A stretch of DNA of 64,000 nucleotides from Chitinivibrio alkaliphilus ACht1. GTDB lineage: Bacteria > Fibrobacterota > Chitinivibrionia > Chitinivibrionales > Chitinivibrionaceae. The stretch spans positions 37,368 through 101,367 of the forward strand of contig NZ_ASJR01000011.1 of NCBI RefSeq assembly GCF_000474745.1. The letters are read 5' to 3'. The number at the start of each line of letters is the position of its first letter. Position 1 is the first letter of the stretch. Shown piece after piece: positions 33,399-41,298 of the stretch. Below the pieces are notes generated by a model. It did no database searches. It was given only the letters and a program-made list of their open reading frames with translations, and was not told the origin of the DNA. The position numbers and the translations under genes are program-made.

Positions 33399-34484
33399 AT
33401 GGCGAAATATAGTGTGATGGTAATTGGACTTGGAAAACGTGGCGGTCACCACGTGCAGCATTTTAATGCTCACCCTGACTTTGAGGTAACAGCGGTATGT
33501 GATATTAACGAAAAACAGATTGATGCAGTGGTGCAAGAGCACAATCTTCCAGACTCTGTTGTTCGTGGTACTGACGCAAAAAGTGTTGCCATGGAAGCAA
33601 AGCCAGATGTTCTCGCGTTTATGACGCTTCCAAATATTCGAAAAATGTTTGTTGAGCTTGGTGCTGAGTGTGGTGCAAAAATGATTGCCTTTGAAAAGCC
33701 CGTTGCCCTCACCTCTGAAGAGGGGCTTGAAATAAAAGAGATTATAGAAAAATCAGGGCTGAAAGCTGTGTTGTCGTATCAGCATCGCTACGGTACACAC
33801 TATCAAGCGGTTAAAGATATTGTAGATTCTGGAAAAATTGGTGAAGTAACCGATATCTATGCCAATGCCATGGGGTGGCCTGCGCATATGTTTACCCATA
33901 TGTTGCACTATTCTCGGTGGTATGCAGGAAACCCCAAGGGGGAGTGGGTGATTGCAAATGCTGCAGGAAAAAATAAACTTTCCTCTCCAGATCACCATCT
34001 TTCTCCCGACTATCTTGCGGGGATTGTAAATTTTGAGAATGGCGTGCACGGCGTCTATGAAGTTGGTGCTGGCCAGCCCGATGTAAAGCATGTGGGCAAG
34101 TGGTTTGGTAAAAACAGAATTGGTGTTAAGGGGACCAAGGGATACGCTGAGGCGTATACCAATGGCGGGTATAAAGCGGTTACCCCAGAAGGTGTAATTG
34201 AAGGAGAAGGTGCCATGGATTATCATAAAGACATGCCCGGATATATCCAGGATATTGCCGATGATCTCAATGGGGTACAGCCGCATCCGTGTAATTTTGA
34301 AAATGCCTGGGAAAACTTTTCTATTTGGCAATCAATGTATCGCTCGGCCCTTGATGGTGGCCAGGTGTCCTTGCCCCTTACAGAGGGAAGAAATGAAGTT
34401 GAGGAGTTTCGCAAAACCTTACGTGATACTCCCGTCCTTCCTTCTTTTGAGAGTGATGAAACAAAGGAACAGTTTGGACTTTAG
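33399..34484 (+). CDS. Gfo/Idh/MocA-family oxidoreductase
   Basis: 361 residues from ATG 33399 (GAGG upstream). The N-terminal Rossmann fold starts VIGLGKRGGHHV and has AVCDINEKQI after the second strand; the EKPVA motif with the conserved lysine is near residue 95. The C-terminal part has the alpha/beta dimer domain typical of the family. Members oxidise or reduce hydroxyls of sugars, nucleotide sugars or inositols with NAD(P). Next to a DegT aminotransferase it likely makes the keto substrate for transamination, as in the WbpB/WbpE and NtdC/NtdA pairs of other organisms. That is inference from context. Confidence 0.86.
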   Translation: MAKYSVMVIGLGKRGGHHVQHFNAHPDFEVTAVCDINEKQIDAVVQEHNLPDSVVRGTDAKSVAMEAKPDVLAFMTLPNIRKMFVELGAECGAKMIAFEKPVALTSEEGLEIKEIIEKSGLKAVLSYQHRYGTHYQAVKDIVDSGKIGEVTDIYANAMGWPAHMFTHMLHYSRWYAGNPKGEWVIANAAGKNKLSSPDHHLSPDYLAGIVNFENGVHGVYEVGAGQPDVKHVGKWFGKNRIGVKGTKGYAEAYTNGGYKAVTPEGVIEGEGAMDYHKDMPGYIQDIADDLNGVQPHPCNFENAWENFSIWQSMYRSALDGGQVSLPLTEGRNEVEEFRKTLRDTPVLPSFESDETKEQFGL

Positions 34485-34502
34485 ATAGAAGAAGGTTTTG
34501 AA

Positions 34503-35288
34503 ATGGAAGTCATTGTACGGAGAGACAAAGAGGCAGCAACAGATTTGGTTGCTCGCCTTGTGGTAAAGCAGGTAATGGATGATCCCACCAGTGTGTTGGG
34601 GTTGGCCACGGGAAGAACCATGGAGGCTGTGTATGATCGCCTTGTCGACATAGACGCCAAAGAAGGGGTCGATTTTTCCCACGTAAGTACCTTTAATCTC
34701 GACGAATATGTTGGTCTTGCACCGGAGGATGAGAATTCGTACCGATCATATATGAATAAATATCTCTTTGATCGGGTGAATATAAACAAGGCAAACACCT
34801 ATATTCCCAACGGCATCGCGGAAGATCTTGAAGAAGAGTGTCGCATGTATGAGGCAAAAATTCGCGCAGCAGGTGGAATTGACTTCCAATTACTCGGTAT
34901 CGGTAGCTCCGGTCATATCGGGTTTAACGAACCTCTCTCAGCGCTTCTTTCTCTCACACGGGTTAAGGCGTTGAACCCTGAAACTATTGAGCAAAATAGC
35001 CCGCTCTTTCCTTCTCCTGAGATGATGCCTCGTCGGGCAATCACCATGGGGGTTGATACTATTATTAAAAGTAGACGAGCCGTGCTTCTGGCTACGGGGG
35101 AAAGCAAGGCAGAAATTATCGCCAAGGCGGTTGAAGGGCCCCTTACTTCAATTGTTACGGCCTCTGCCTTACAGCTGCACAAGCACTGTACCATCGTTGT
35201 TGACGAAGATGCGGCAAAGCTCTTGAAGATGCGCGATTATTATGATTGGGTATTTAATAATGAGCCTGAGTGGGAAGATTTTCGGTAA
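34503..35288 (+). CDS. nagB: NagB-like glucosamine-6-phosphate deaminase
   Basis: 261 residues. Matches the NagB family: GLATGRTMEAVY (phosphate loop), FNLDEYVGL with the ring-opening Asp67, and GIGSSGHIGFNEP with His138 and Glu143. The position equal to Asp141 of the E. coli enzyme (two before the His) is Ser136; Bacillus NagB has Asn there, so activity may persist. The enzyme converts glucosamine-6-phosphate to fructose-6-phosphate and ammonia, the last step of chitin-derived GlcNAc use. The DegT and Gfo/Idh neighbours leave open another amino-sugar phosphate as substrate. It follows the dehydrogenase by 18 bases. Confidence 0.88.
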   Translation: MEVIVRRDKEAATDLVARLVVKQVMDDPTSVLGLATGRTMEAVYDRLVDIDAKEGVDFSHVSTFNLDEYVGLAPEDENSYRSYMNKYLFDRVNINKANTYIPNGIAEDLEEECRMYEAKIRAAGGIDFQLLGIGSSGHIGFNEPLSALLSLTRVKALNPETIEQNSPLFPSPEMMPRRAITMGVDTIIKSRRAVLLATGESKAEIIAKAVEGPLTSIVTASALQLHKHCTIVVDEDAAKLLKMRDYYDWVFNNEPEWEDFR

Positions 35289-35294
35289 AAGAAT

Positions 35295-35320
35295 GGGCGG
35301 CTTTAGCCGCTCTTCTTTTT
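35295..35320 (+). terminator. Rho-independent terminator after nagB
   Basis: GCGGC/GCCGC stem with TTTA loop (35297-35310, extendable by G-U and G-C pairs), then TCTTCTTTTT. It ends the amino-sugar cassette just before the RlmN/Cfr-like gene. Confidence 0.75.
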
Positions 35321-35330
35321 GCGTATATTT

Positions 35331-36377
35331 GTGATTAGCATATTAAACAAAACCCTTGCAGAGTTTGAAGGAGTCTTTTACGCCTCCTACGGCAAACGGC
35401 AGTATCACAGCAGAGCGGTGTATCGGCATTTTTTCCAACGTGGCAGTTGTGATTGTACAGGCCTAAAAGAGTTTGCGCAGAACCCTGCCCTTGCTCGTCG
35501 GGTATTACATGATCTTGCGGTTCCTGCTATAGAAATAGAAACCGTCTGTGAAGATTCAAAAAGCGTTAAGTTTACTTCACGGTTACGTGACGGTGAATGT
35601 ATTGAGACAGTTATTTTAAAATACCCTCGGCGCATGACCCTCTGTCTTTCCAGTCAAGTGGGGTGTCGTTATGGGTGTGTCTTTTGCTCAACTGGAACCA
35701 TGGGGTTTATTCGTAATCTTACCGTTGAAGAAATTGTTTGGCAAGTGTATGCTGCAGTTCACTTATTAGGGTATGCGGTACGAAATGTGGTGTACATGGG
35801 AATGGGCGAACCCCTGGATACCTCAGAAGTTGTGTGTCACTCCATTGAGATTTTACGGGAGCAACGCGGTTTTGATATCGCGCCTGCAAATATCACCGTG
35901 TCTACGGCGGGGCATATTCCCGGCCTTGAACAATTATTTTCAGCTTCTTTTGTGAATCTACGTATCGCTCTTTCTCTTCATAGCTGTGATTCTGCTGTGC
36001 GAGATCAGTTGATGCCGATTAATCGGCGATATCCGATTGAAGCCGTTCTTGCAGTGTTGGAGCAACGCTTGAAAGATACAGGGGGGCAACTCTTTGCGGA
36101 GTATCTCTATTTTCCAGGATGGAACAATAGACCCTACGATGTTGATGCTTTGGTTGCTCTTTCAGAGAGAGTTCCTTTGCGGTTAAATCTGTTGACATAC
36201 AACCAGGGTACAGCTCCTTTCTTTCTCCATCAGGAGACAACCCACGGTATAGAACAGTTTCGTCATGACTTGGTTGCCCGAGGAGTGCACGTGCTCGTTC
36301 GTGATTCCCGGGGTGAATCAATTTCCGCAGCATGTGGACAACTTGTAAATAAAAAAAGGAAGAATGCCCGTGAATGA
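35331..36377 (+). CDS. RlmN/Cfr-family radical SAM methyltransferase (divergent paralogue)
   Basis: About 348 residues; GTG 35331 or TTG 35319 may be the start, and no good ribosome site is seen. The radical-SAM cluster CRYGCVFC is intact, and the C-terminal methyl-carrying cysteine is present in SISAACGQL. RlmN and Cfr methylate A2503 of 23S rRNA at C2 or C8. A second, ordinary RlmN is encoded at 39069-40097. This copy has several features reminiscent of Cfr (NLTVEEI, SLHS, LMPINRRYPIEAV), whereas RlmN usually has SLHA. A Cfr-like or other rRNA/tRNA target is possible; the assignment to either subfamily is open. The 3' end overlaps the MFS gene by 14 bases. Confidence 0.8.
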   Translation: MISILNKTLAEFEGVFYASYGKRQYHSRAVYRHFFQRGSCDCTGLKEFAQNPALARRVLHDLAVPAIEIETVCEDSKSVKFTSRLRDGECIETVILKYPRRMTLCLSSQVGCRYGCVFCSTGTMGFIRNLTVEEIVWQVYAAVHLLGYAVRNVVYMGMGEPLDTSEVVCHSIEILREQRGFDIAPANITVSTAGHIPGLEQLFSASFVNLRIALSLHSCDSAVRDQLMPINRRYPIEAVLAVLEQRLKDTGGQLFAEYLYFPGWNNRPYDVDALVALSERVPLRLNLLTYNQGTAPFFLHQETTHGIEQFRHDLVARGVHVLVRDSRGESISAACGQLVNKKRKNARE

Positions 36378-37623
36378 ACAAATACAGAAAGAAGCCTTTG
36401 TTCTTAAACAGTCCTATTTTGTTCTGTTTTTTGTTATGGGGCTTGTTGCGCCCTTTGCATCAATATTTTTTAAACACGTCCTTGTTGATGATATGGGAAA
36501 TCCCGCCGATGGGAAAATAAAGATTATTATGACAGCGGTTCCCTTGGTGGCTTTCTTGGGGAATATTGTCACCGGTATTATCTCAGATAAACTGCAGTTG
36601 GGGCGGCGTATTGTTACAATACTGTGCGGGTTGTCGGTGTTTCCCGCTATTGTTGTAGGCATGGTTGGTGAGTCATTTTTCATGGATCTTCCCCTCACAA
36701 ACCGCTTTTATATTTTGGCGTTTTCCTTTCTCCTGTATAACCTTTTTGCCCAGCCCATTAACCCCCTTCTGGATTCCGAAACATTAGGGTTTCTCAATCG
36801 TCATTCTCATCGAAGCAAATATGGGCGGTTTCGTTTTTGGGGTACCCTGGGATGGGCAGTAATAACAGTTTCGATTGGTGCATTTCTTACGTATGTGGTG
36901 CGTGACTCGTCGCGTGTTATTTATAGTTATAATTTCTATTTTGCTGCATTTTTCTTTGCCTTGCTCGTTGTCCTTTCTTTTTTGTCACGGAGTGAAGCAC
37001 GGCCGCAACCAGTGAAAATCCCGTGGGGGCATTTGCGAAAGGATCGTTCTTTTTTTGCTTTCCTCTTCTTTATTTTTTGTACTGGTATTATAAATAATGG
37101 TATCAGTATGCAGTATATGGGGTACTATCTTGAAGATGTGACCAATACACCCTTTGAAATAGGTATGATGTTTGGGTTTTGGACAGTCCTTGAGTTCCCT
37201 GTTATGCTTAAGGGGGAGTGGCTGATGAAGAATTTGGGGAATAGAAAATTAATGATCATGGGGCTTCTCTTAACATCCTTAAAACTCTATTTGTTTTCTC
37301 TCTTTACGAATGAAACCCCCTTCGTCTACAAGTTCTTGGCAGTACTCATTCACGGCCCCGCTTTTAGTTTTTATTTTTTGGCTCTGATTGATTATGTAGA
37401 CCACCGAGCGCACCGGCAAATGCGTGCCACCTATATGTCAATAACAACAATTGTTCGCTCCACCTTGGCCGGAGCTGCAGGCGGGTGGGTTTGCGGAGAG
37501 ATAATTGAACATCATGGTGCACGGCAACTTATGAGTGTTGGCGCTGTGGGAGCTCTTGTTATGACCGTGTATTTTATTCTACTTGTAAAAGATAGCACCG
37601 ATGAAAAAAAGTTTGACTTTTGA
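36364..37623 (+). CDS. MFS transporter (MFS_1-like/LacY-type)
   Basis: 419 residues with about 12 membrane helices in two halves. The signature YGRFRFWGTLGWA near residue 155 matches the MFS_1-like/nucleoside-sugar symporter group, which contains LacY-type H+ symporters. The conserved loop between helices 2 and 3 is present as GIISDKLQLGRR. Substrate probably a sugar or nucleoside, by family only. It overlaps the RlmN/Cfr-like gene, so both are likely on one transcript; if that enzyme is a resistance factor, a drug exporter role would be an alternative. Confidence 0.8.
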   Translation: MPVNEQIQKEAFVLKQSYFVLFFVMGLVAPFASIFFKHVLVDDMGNPADGKIKIIMTAVPLVAFLGNIVTGIISDKLQLGRRIVTILCGLSVFPAIVVGMVGESFFMDLPLTNRFYILAFSFLLYNLFAQPINPLLDSETLGFLNRHSHRSKYGRFRFWGTLGWAVITVSIGAFLTYVVRDSSRVIYSYNFYFAAFFFALLVVLSFLSRSEARPQPVKIPWGHLRKDRSFFAFLFFIFCTGIINNGISMQYMGYYLEDVTNTPFEIGMMFGFWTVLEFPVMLKGEWLMKNLGNRKLMIMGLLLTSLKLYLFSLFTNETPFVYKFLAVLIHGPAFSFYFLALIDYVDHRAHRQMRATYMSITTIVRSTLAGAAGGWVCGEIIEHHGARQLMSVGAVGALVMTVYFILLVKDSTDEKKFDF

Positions 37624-37681
37624 AAAAGTTGTTACGTATATTTGAGGCAGTTTGAGATTAAGAAAATGGAAAGGCGGAGTG

Positions 37682-38437
37682 ATGCCACGTAAAACATTTA
37701 TCGCAGGCAACTGGAAAATGAACAAGACCGTTGATGAGTCTGTTGTTCTTGCTAAGGATGTGGTCGCTCAAGTCGGTGATGTATCCGACGTTGAGGTTGC
37801 AATCTGCGTGCCATACACCTCGCTAACAGAGGTTGCACGAGTTATTGATGGAACCTCCGTGAAGCTTGGTGCTCAGGATGTTTACTGGGAGGAAAGTGGC
37901 GCTTTTACGGGAAAGGTATCCTGTGAAATGTTGCGCTCGGCCGGTGTAGAATATGTAATTGTTGGCCACTCTGAGCAGCGTTCCTATTTTGGTGAAACTG
38001 ATGAAGCTGTAAATAAAAAAGTACATGCGGTCATTGGTGCTGGCCTTCATCCTATTGTCTGCGTTGGAGAAACACTTCAAGAGCGTGAAGATGCAGTTAC
38101 TGATGCTGTGGTTGCTCGACAAGTTAAAGCAGCCTATGACAATGTTTCTGCTGCTGATGCAAAAAAGACAACAATTGCCTATGAGCCTGTATGGGCCATT
38201 GGTACAGGTAAAACAGCAACTCCAGAAATGGCACAAGAGGTGCATGGAACAATTCGTTCTCTCCTCGCTGACATGTATGATCAGGATACGGCTGACTCAA
38301 TCGTTATCCAATACGGTGGAAGTATGAAACCTGCCAATGCGAAGGGGCTTCTTGAAAAGCCTGATATTGACGGTGGCTTAATCGGTGGGGCTGCATTGAA
38401 TGCCGATACGTTTCGCGGCGTAGTGCTTCCGGAATAA
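37682..38437 (+). CDS. tpiA: Triosephosphate isomerase
   Basis: 251 residues, standard length. TIM interconverts DHAP and glyceraldehyde-3-phosphate. GNWKMNK with the active-site Asn and Lys is at the N-terminus, GHSEQR carries the catalytic His near 95, and AYEPVWAIGTG carries the catalytic Glu and flexible loop. YGGS binds phosphate. Start ATG 37682. secG follows 13 bases later, a common bacterial tpiA-secG arrangement. Confidence 0.97.
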   Translation: MPRKTFIAGNWKMNKTVDESVVLAKDVVAQVGDVSDVEVAICVPYTSLTEVARVIDGTSVKLGAQDVYWEESGAFTGKVSCEMLRSAGVEYVIVGHSEQRSYFGETDEAVNKKVHAVIGAGLHPIVCVGETLQEREDAVTDAVVARQVKAAYDNVSAADAKKTTIAYEPVWAIGTGKTATPEMAQEVHGTIRSLLADMYDQDTADSIVIQYGGSMKPANAKGLLEKPDIDGGLIGGAALNADTFRGVVLPE

Positions 38438-38450
38438 GAAAGAGGAACTC

Positions 38451-38930
38451 ATGTTTGGATTTTTATTAGTGCTGTTTGTTCTGGTTTGCTTACTCCTTGG
38501 GCTGTTCATTTTAGTTCAGTCAGATACAGGAGGGGGAATATCTGGAGCAATTGGTGGAGGCTTAAGTAGTGCCAACTCTGCCATAGGGGCACAAAATACT
38601 GAGAATATTCTGACTCGGGGAACAACCCTTCTTGCAGTGTTGTATTTTGGGTTAGCACTAGGACTCTTTGTTATGGCTTCAAATTACGGAGCCGGTGGAG
38701 GCATCCTTGATGCTCCAGTACAACGACAGGAACAACAGGGCGGACAAGAGCAAGGTGTTGATGTTATAGATCCTTCTGATGTGGAAGTGCCTGCTGATGA
38801 AATGGAGCAACCCGATGTAGCACCGATTCCACAGGGTGAAGAAGTCCTTCCTGAGGAAGAAGTTCCCATGGGTGACATTGAGATGGGAGAGCCAACTCCT
38901 GAGCAAGAACATGTCCCGCAGGGTGAATAA
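38451..38930 (+). CDS. secG: Protein translocase subunit SecG with long acidic tail
   Basis: 159 residues. Two membrane helices (about 2-22 and 55-75) enclose the Gly/Ser-rich loop with the family motif GGGISGAIGGG and an LTRGTT segment before helix 2. This is the SecG core, which assists SecYE translocation. The remaining ~75 residues form a Glu/Pro/Gln-rich acidic tail, longer than in most SecG proteins, although such tails occur. It follows tpiA and immediately precedes tRNA-Leu. Confidence 0.9.
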   Translation: MFGFLLVLFVLVCLLLGLFILVQSDTGGGISGAIGGGLSSANSAIGAQNTENILTRGTTLLAVLYFGLALGLFVMASNYGAGGGILDAPVQRQEQQGGQEQGVDVIDPSDVEVPADEMEQPDVAPIPQGEEVLPEEEVPMGDIEMGEPTPEQEHVPQGE

Positions 38931-38937
38931 TACATAT

Positions 38938-39024
38938 GCGGCTGTGGCGGAATTGGTAGACGCGCAAGATTAAGGATCTTGTGGAGGTTACTCTGTGCCG
39001 GTTCAAGTCCGGCCAGCCGCACCA
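38938..39024 (+). tRNA. tRNA-Leu (UAA anticodon)
   Basis: 87 bases including encoded CCA. The acceptor stem GCGGCTG pairs with CAGCCGC; the D-loop has GGAATTGGTAGAC. The anticodon stem CAAGA/TCTTG encloses the loop TTAAGGA with anticodon TAA. A long variable arm (class II, as for Leu) and the T-arm CCGG-TTCAAGT-CCGG follow. It sits eight bases after secG and just before a terminator; no integrase is nearby. Confidence 0.97.
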
Positions 39025-39029
39025 TTAAC

Positions 39030-39055
39030 GGGCACCTTTTGGGTGCCTGTTTTTA
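39030..39055 (+). terminator. Rho-independent terminator after tRNA-Leu
   Basis: GGCACC/GGTGCC stem with a short T-rich loop followed by TGTTTTT. It ends the tpiA-secG-tRNA transcript and lies right before rlmN. Confidence 0.85.
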
Positions 39056-39068
39056 TTGGAAGGAAAAT

Positions 39069-40097
39069 ATGAATTCCCTTTATGGAATGACCAGTGATGA
39101 GTTGCAGACGTGTATGGAGAAGCATGGCTTTCCCCGATACCGTGCACGGCAAATATATGGGTGGCTCTATGGTCATGGGGTTACCTCTTTTGAAAAAATG
39201 ACAAATCTCCCCGCACGTATTGGAGAAGCCCTTGCTCAAAACGGGTATGGGCCACATCTTCCAGCGGTTGTTTCGGTACAGTCATCAGAATATGATAATT
39301 CTTTCAAGATTCTTCTTCGTGGAATCGACTCGTCTCATACCTATGAAGCTGTTGTTCTTCAAAAAGAGGAACGTGTTACCCTCTGTATTTCATCACAAAT
39401 TGGATGTTCCTTGGGATGTCAGTTTTGTAAAACCGGTGAAATGGGCTTTGTACGAAACCTCATACCGGCAGAAATTATTGGTCAAGTGGTTCAGGCTAAT
39501 CGGATCTTAGAAGACAAAAAAATAACGAATATTGTCTTTATGGGAATGGGTGAAGCCCTCCTCAATTATTCTTCCTTTGTGCAAACCTTGGCCCTATTAA
39601 AAGATCCCCAGGGTTTTGGTATCAGTAGTCGTCGTATCACCGTCTCAACGGCGGGATATGTACCAGGGATACAGCGACTGCTCAGAGATGCTATTGCGGT
39701 AGAGTTGGCGGTGTCGCTCAATGCAACAAATGATGCAGAACGTAACATCTTGATGCCCATAAATAAAACATATCCTCTGGTAGAACTTTTAGAAGCAGCT
39801 CATACCTATGCAGAATTTCGAAACAGGCCTGTAACAGGTGAGTATGTACTCTTACGTGGCGTTAATGACTCTGACAGGGCGGCACAGATGTTGGCTGAAT
39901 TGGTACGTCCCTATTCTGTTAAAATCAACTTAATCCCCCTTAATTCAGATGATGAGATGCAGTTTCGGCCGCCCACGGAAGAGCGTATCCTCGCATTTTC
40001 TCGTATCGTAAAAGCAGCGGGAGTACCCGTAACAATTCGGCGGAGTGGAGGGCGTGATATTGATGGTGCCTGCGGTCAGCTCGCTATAAAAGAGTAA
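39069..40097 (+). CDS. rlmN: 23S rRNA/tRNA adenine-C2 methyltransferase RlmN
   Basis: 342 residues. Starts at ATG 39069 with GGAAGG upstream. The N-terminal FPRYRARQIYGWLY matches RlmN, the radical-SAM motif is CSLGCQFC, and the C-terminal methyl-carrying cysteine lies in DIDGACGQLA. RlmN makes m2A2503 in 23S rRNA and m2A37 in some tRNAs. It is the canonical copy; the paralogue at 35331 differs mainly in the middle and C-terminal substrate region. GMGEALLN rather than GMGEPLLN is a small variation. Confidence 0.93.
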   Translation: MNSLYGMTSDELQTCMEKHGFPRYRARQIYGWLYGHGVTSFEKMTNLPARIGEALAQNGYGPHLPAVVSVQSSEYDNSFKILLRGIDSSHTYEAVVLQKEERVTLCISSQIGCSLGCQFCKTGEMGFVRNLIPAEIIGQVVQANRILEDKKITNIVFMGMGEALLNYSSFVQTLALLKDPQGFGISSRRITVSTAGYVPGIQRLLRDAIAVELAVSLNATNDAERNILMPINKTYPLVELLEAAHTYAEFRNRPVTGEYVLLRGVNDSDRAAQMLAELVRPYSVKINLIPLNSDDEMQFRPPTEERILAFSRIVKAAGVPVTIRRSGGRDIDGACGQLAIKE

Positions 40098-40187
40098 AAA
40101 ATGGTGTCATGGTATAATATTTGCTCTTTAAAAGCCGATATAGTATACTAGTGGTATGGAGGTAGAAACCATTGATCTGGAGGGCTT

Positions 40188-40352
40188 ATGCGGTATAGAA
40201 AAAAATATTCACCCTATGATATTCAGTATTTTTCATATGAAGATGAGGGTAAGCCTCGGCGTGAGCGCATTATTAGTGAGGATGATATTCTCAATCTTCG
40301 TATACTCTTGCACTCAAAACTCTCTTTTGAAGATTTTCTTCAAAAGATATAA
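40188..40352 (+). CDS. Small 54-residue protein of unknown function
   Basis: ATG 40188 is preceded by GGAGG four bases away and ends at TAA 40350-40352. The product is rich in charged and aromatic residues: a basic Tyr/Lys N-terminus (MRYRKKYSPYDIQYFSYEDE), then a Lys/Arg stretch, then an amphipathic C-terminal helix ending FEDFLQKI. A strong terminator follows 28 bases later and a TATAAT lies upstream at 40113, so it has the layout of a stand-alone small gene. I do not recognise a family. It fills the otherwise empty 40098-40431 gap. Confidence 0.6.
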   Translation: MRYRKKYSPYDIQYFSYEDEGKPRRERIISEDDILNLRILLHSKLSFEDFLQKI

Positions 40353-40380
40353 CCCTTGTCGCAAAGGTCAGAAAATAAAA

Positions 40381-40405
40381 AAGTCCGTTTATCGGGCTTT
40401 TTTTT
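40381..40405 (+). terminator. Rho-independent terminator after the small ORF
   Basis: AAGTCCG and CGGGCTT pair around TTTAT (one G-U pair) and are followed by a run of T residues to 40405. It isolates the 54-residue ORF from panC, whose start is 27 bases later. Confidence 0.82.
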
Positions 40406-40431
40406 ATATATTGACCTAAAAAGGGGTATGA

Positions 40432-41298
40432 ATGAAAGTTGTTCAATGTGTGGAAGAGCTTAGTAACTATATACACAAAAAGCGGTCTCAAGATGCCCGT
40501 ATATCCTTTGTTCCTACCATGGGAGCTTTACACGAAGGACATTTAACTCTTCTACATGCTGCACGAAGAGAAGGGGATATTCTTGTTGCATCAATCTTTG
40601 TAAATCCCACACAGTTTACTGAAGCAGCAGATTATGAAACCTACCCCACTCCACATGAGGACGACATTGCCTGTGCGGAAAATTGCGGTGTTGATCTCCT
40701 CTTTATGCCTTCGGCGCAGGAGATGTACCCTCGCGATTTCTCTTCTCATATTGCCTGTGGGCCCATAACATCACGTTTAGAAGGTGCATGCCGACCGGGA
40801 CATTTTGATGGGGTTACCACGGTTGTTGCAAAACTATTTAATCTTGTTATGCCCAATCACGCGTTTTTTGGTCAAAAAGATGCACAACAGGTATTAGTTA
40901 TCCGCAAAATGGTTCGTGACTTCAATATGCCCGTGATCATTCGAACAGTCCCAACAGTTCGAGAGAGTGACGGCCTGGCTCGAAGTTCAAGAAATATTCA
41001 TCTCACCTCTAAGGAGCGTTCAGAAGCAATTTTGTTGTATCGGGCACTCTCAGTTGTCCATGAGCTGTTTCAGGGGGGGGAAGACCGCGTTGCGATGCTG
41101 AAAAACGCCATGGAAAAAACGCTTTCTAACGCACGAACCCTGCGGGTAGAATACATTGCCTTTTCAGATGAAGAATGTGCTTCTTACACTGCTACTGTTC
41201 CCCGTGGAAAAGGGGCGCTTTGTTCTTTGGCGGTGCGTATGAGTGAATCAGGAACACGCCTTATTGACAATATTGTGCTGGGGGCATTTCGTGTGTAA
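40432..41298 (+). CDS. panC: Pantothenate synthetase
   Basis: 288 residues. PanC condenses pantoate with beta-alanine using ATP. The nucleotide-binding FVPTMGALHEGHL is near residue 26, then SIFVNPTQF, the FFGQKDAQQ segment near 150 and VRESDGLARSSRN. Full length and all motifs intact. GGGG before ATG supports the start. It overlaps the large TPR gene by eight bases. panB and panD are not in the window. Confidence 0.96.
   Translation: MKVVQCVEELSNYIHKKRSQDARISFVPTMGALHEGHLTLLHAARREGDILVASIFVNPTQFTEAADYETYPTPHEDDIACAENCGVDLLFMPSAQEMYPRDFSSHIACGPITSRLEGACRPGHFDGVTTVVAKLFNLVMPNHAFFGQKDAQQVLVIRKMVRDFNMPVIIRTVPTVRESDGLARSSRNIHLTSKERSEAILLYRALSVVHELFQGGEDRVAMLKNAMEKTLSNARTLRVEYIAFSDEECASYTATVPRGKGALCSLAVRMSESGTRLIDNIVLGAFRV

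Noticed and set aside
38938..39024. tRNA-Leu as a mobile-element attachment site
   Set aside because: No integrase, direct repeat of the tRNA 3' end or foreign-looking genes nearby; secG and rlmN are ordinary neighbours.
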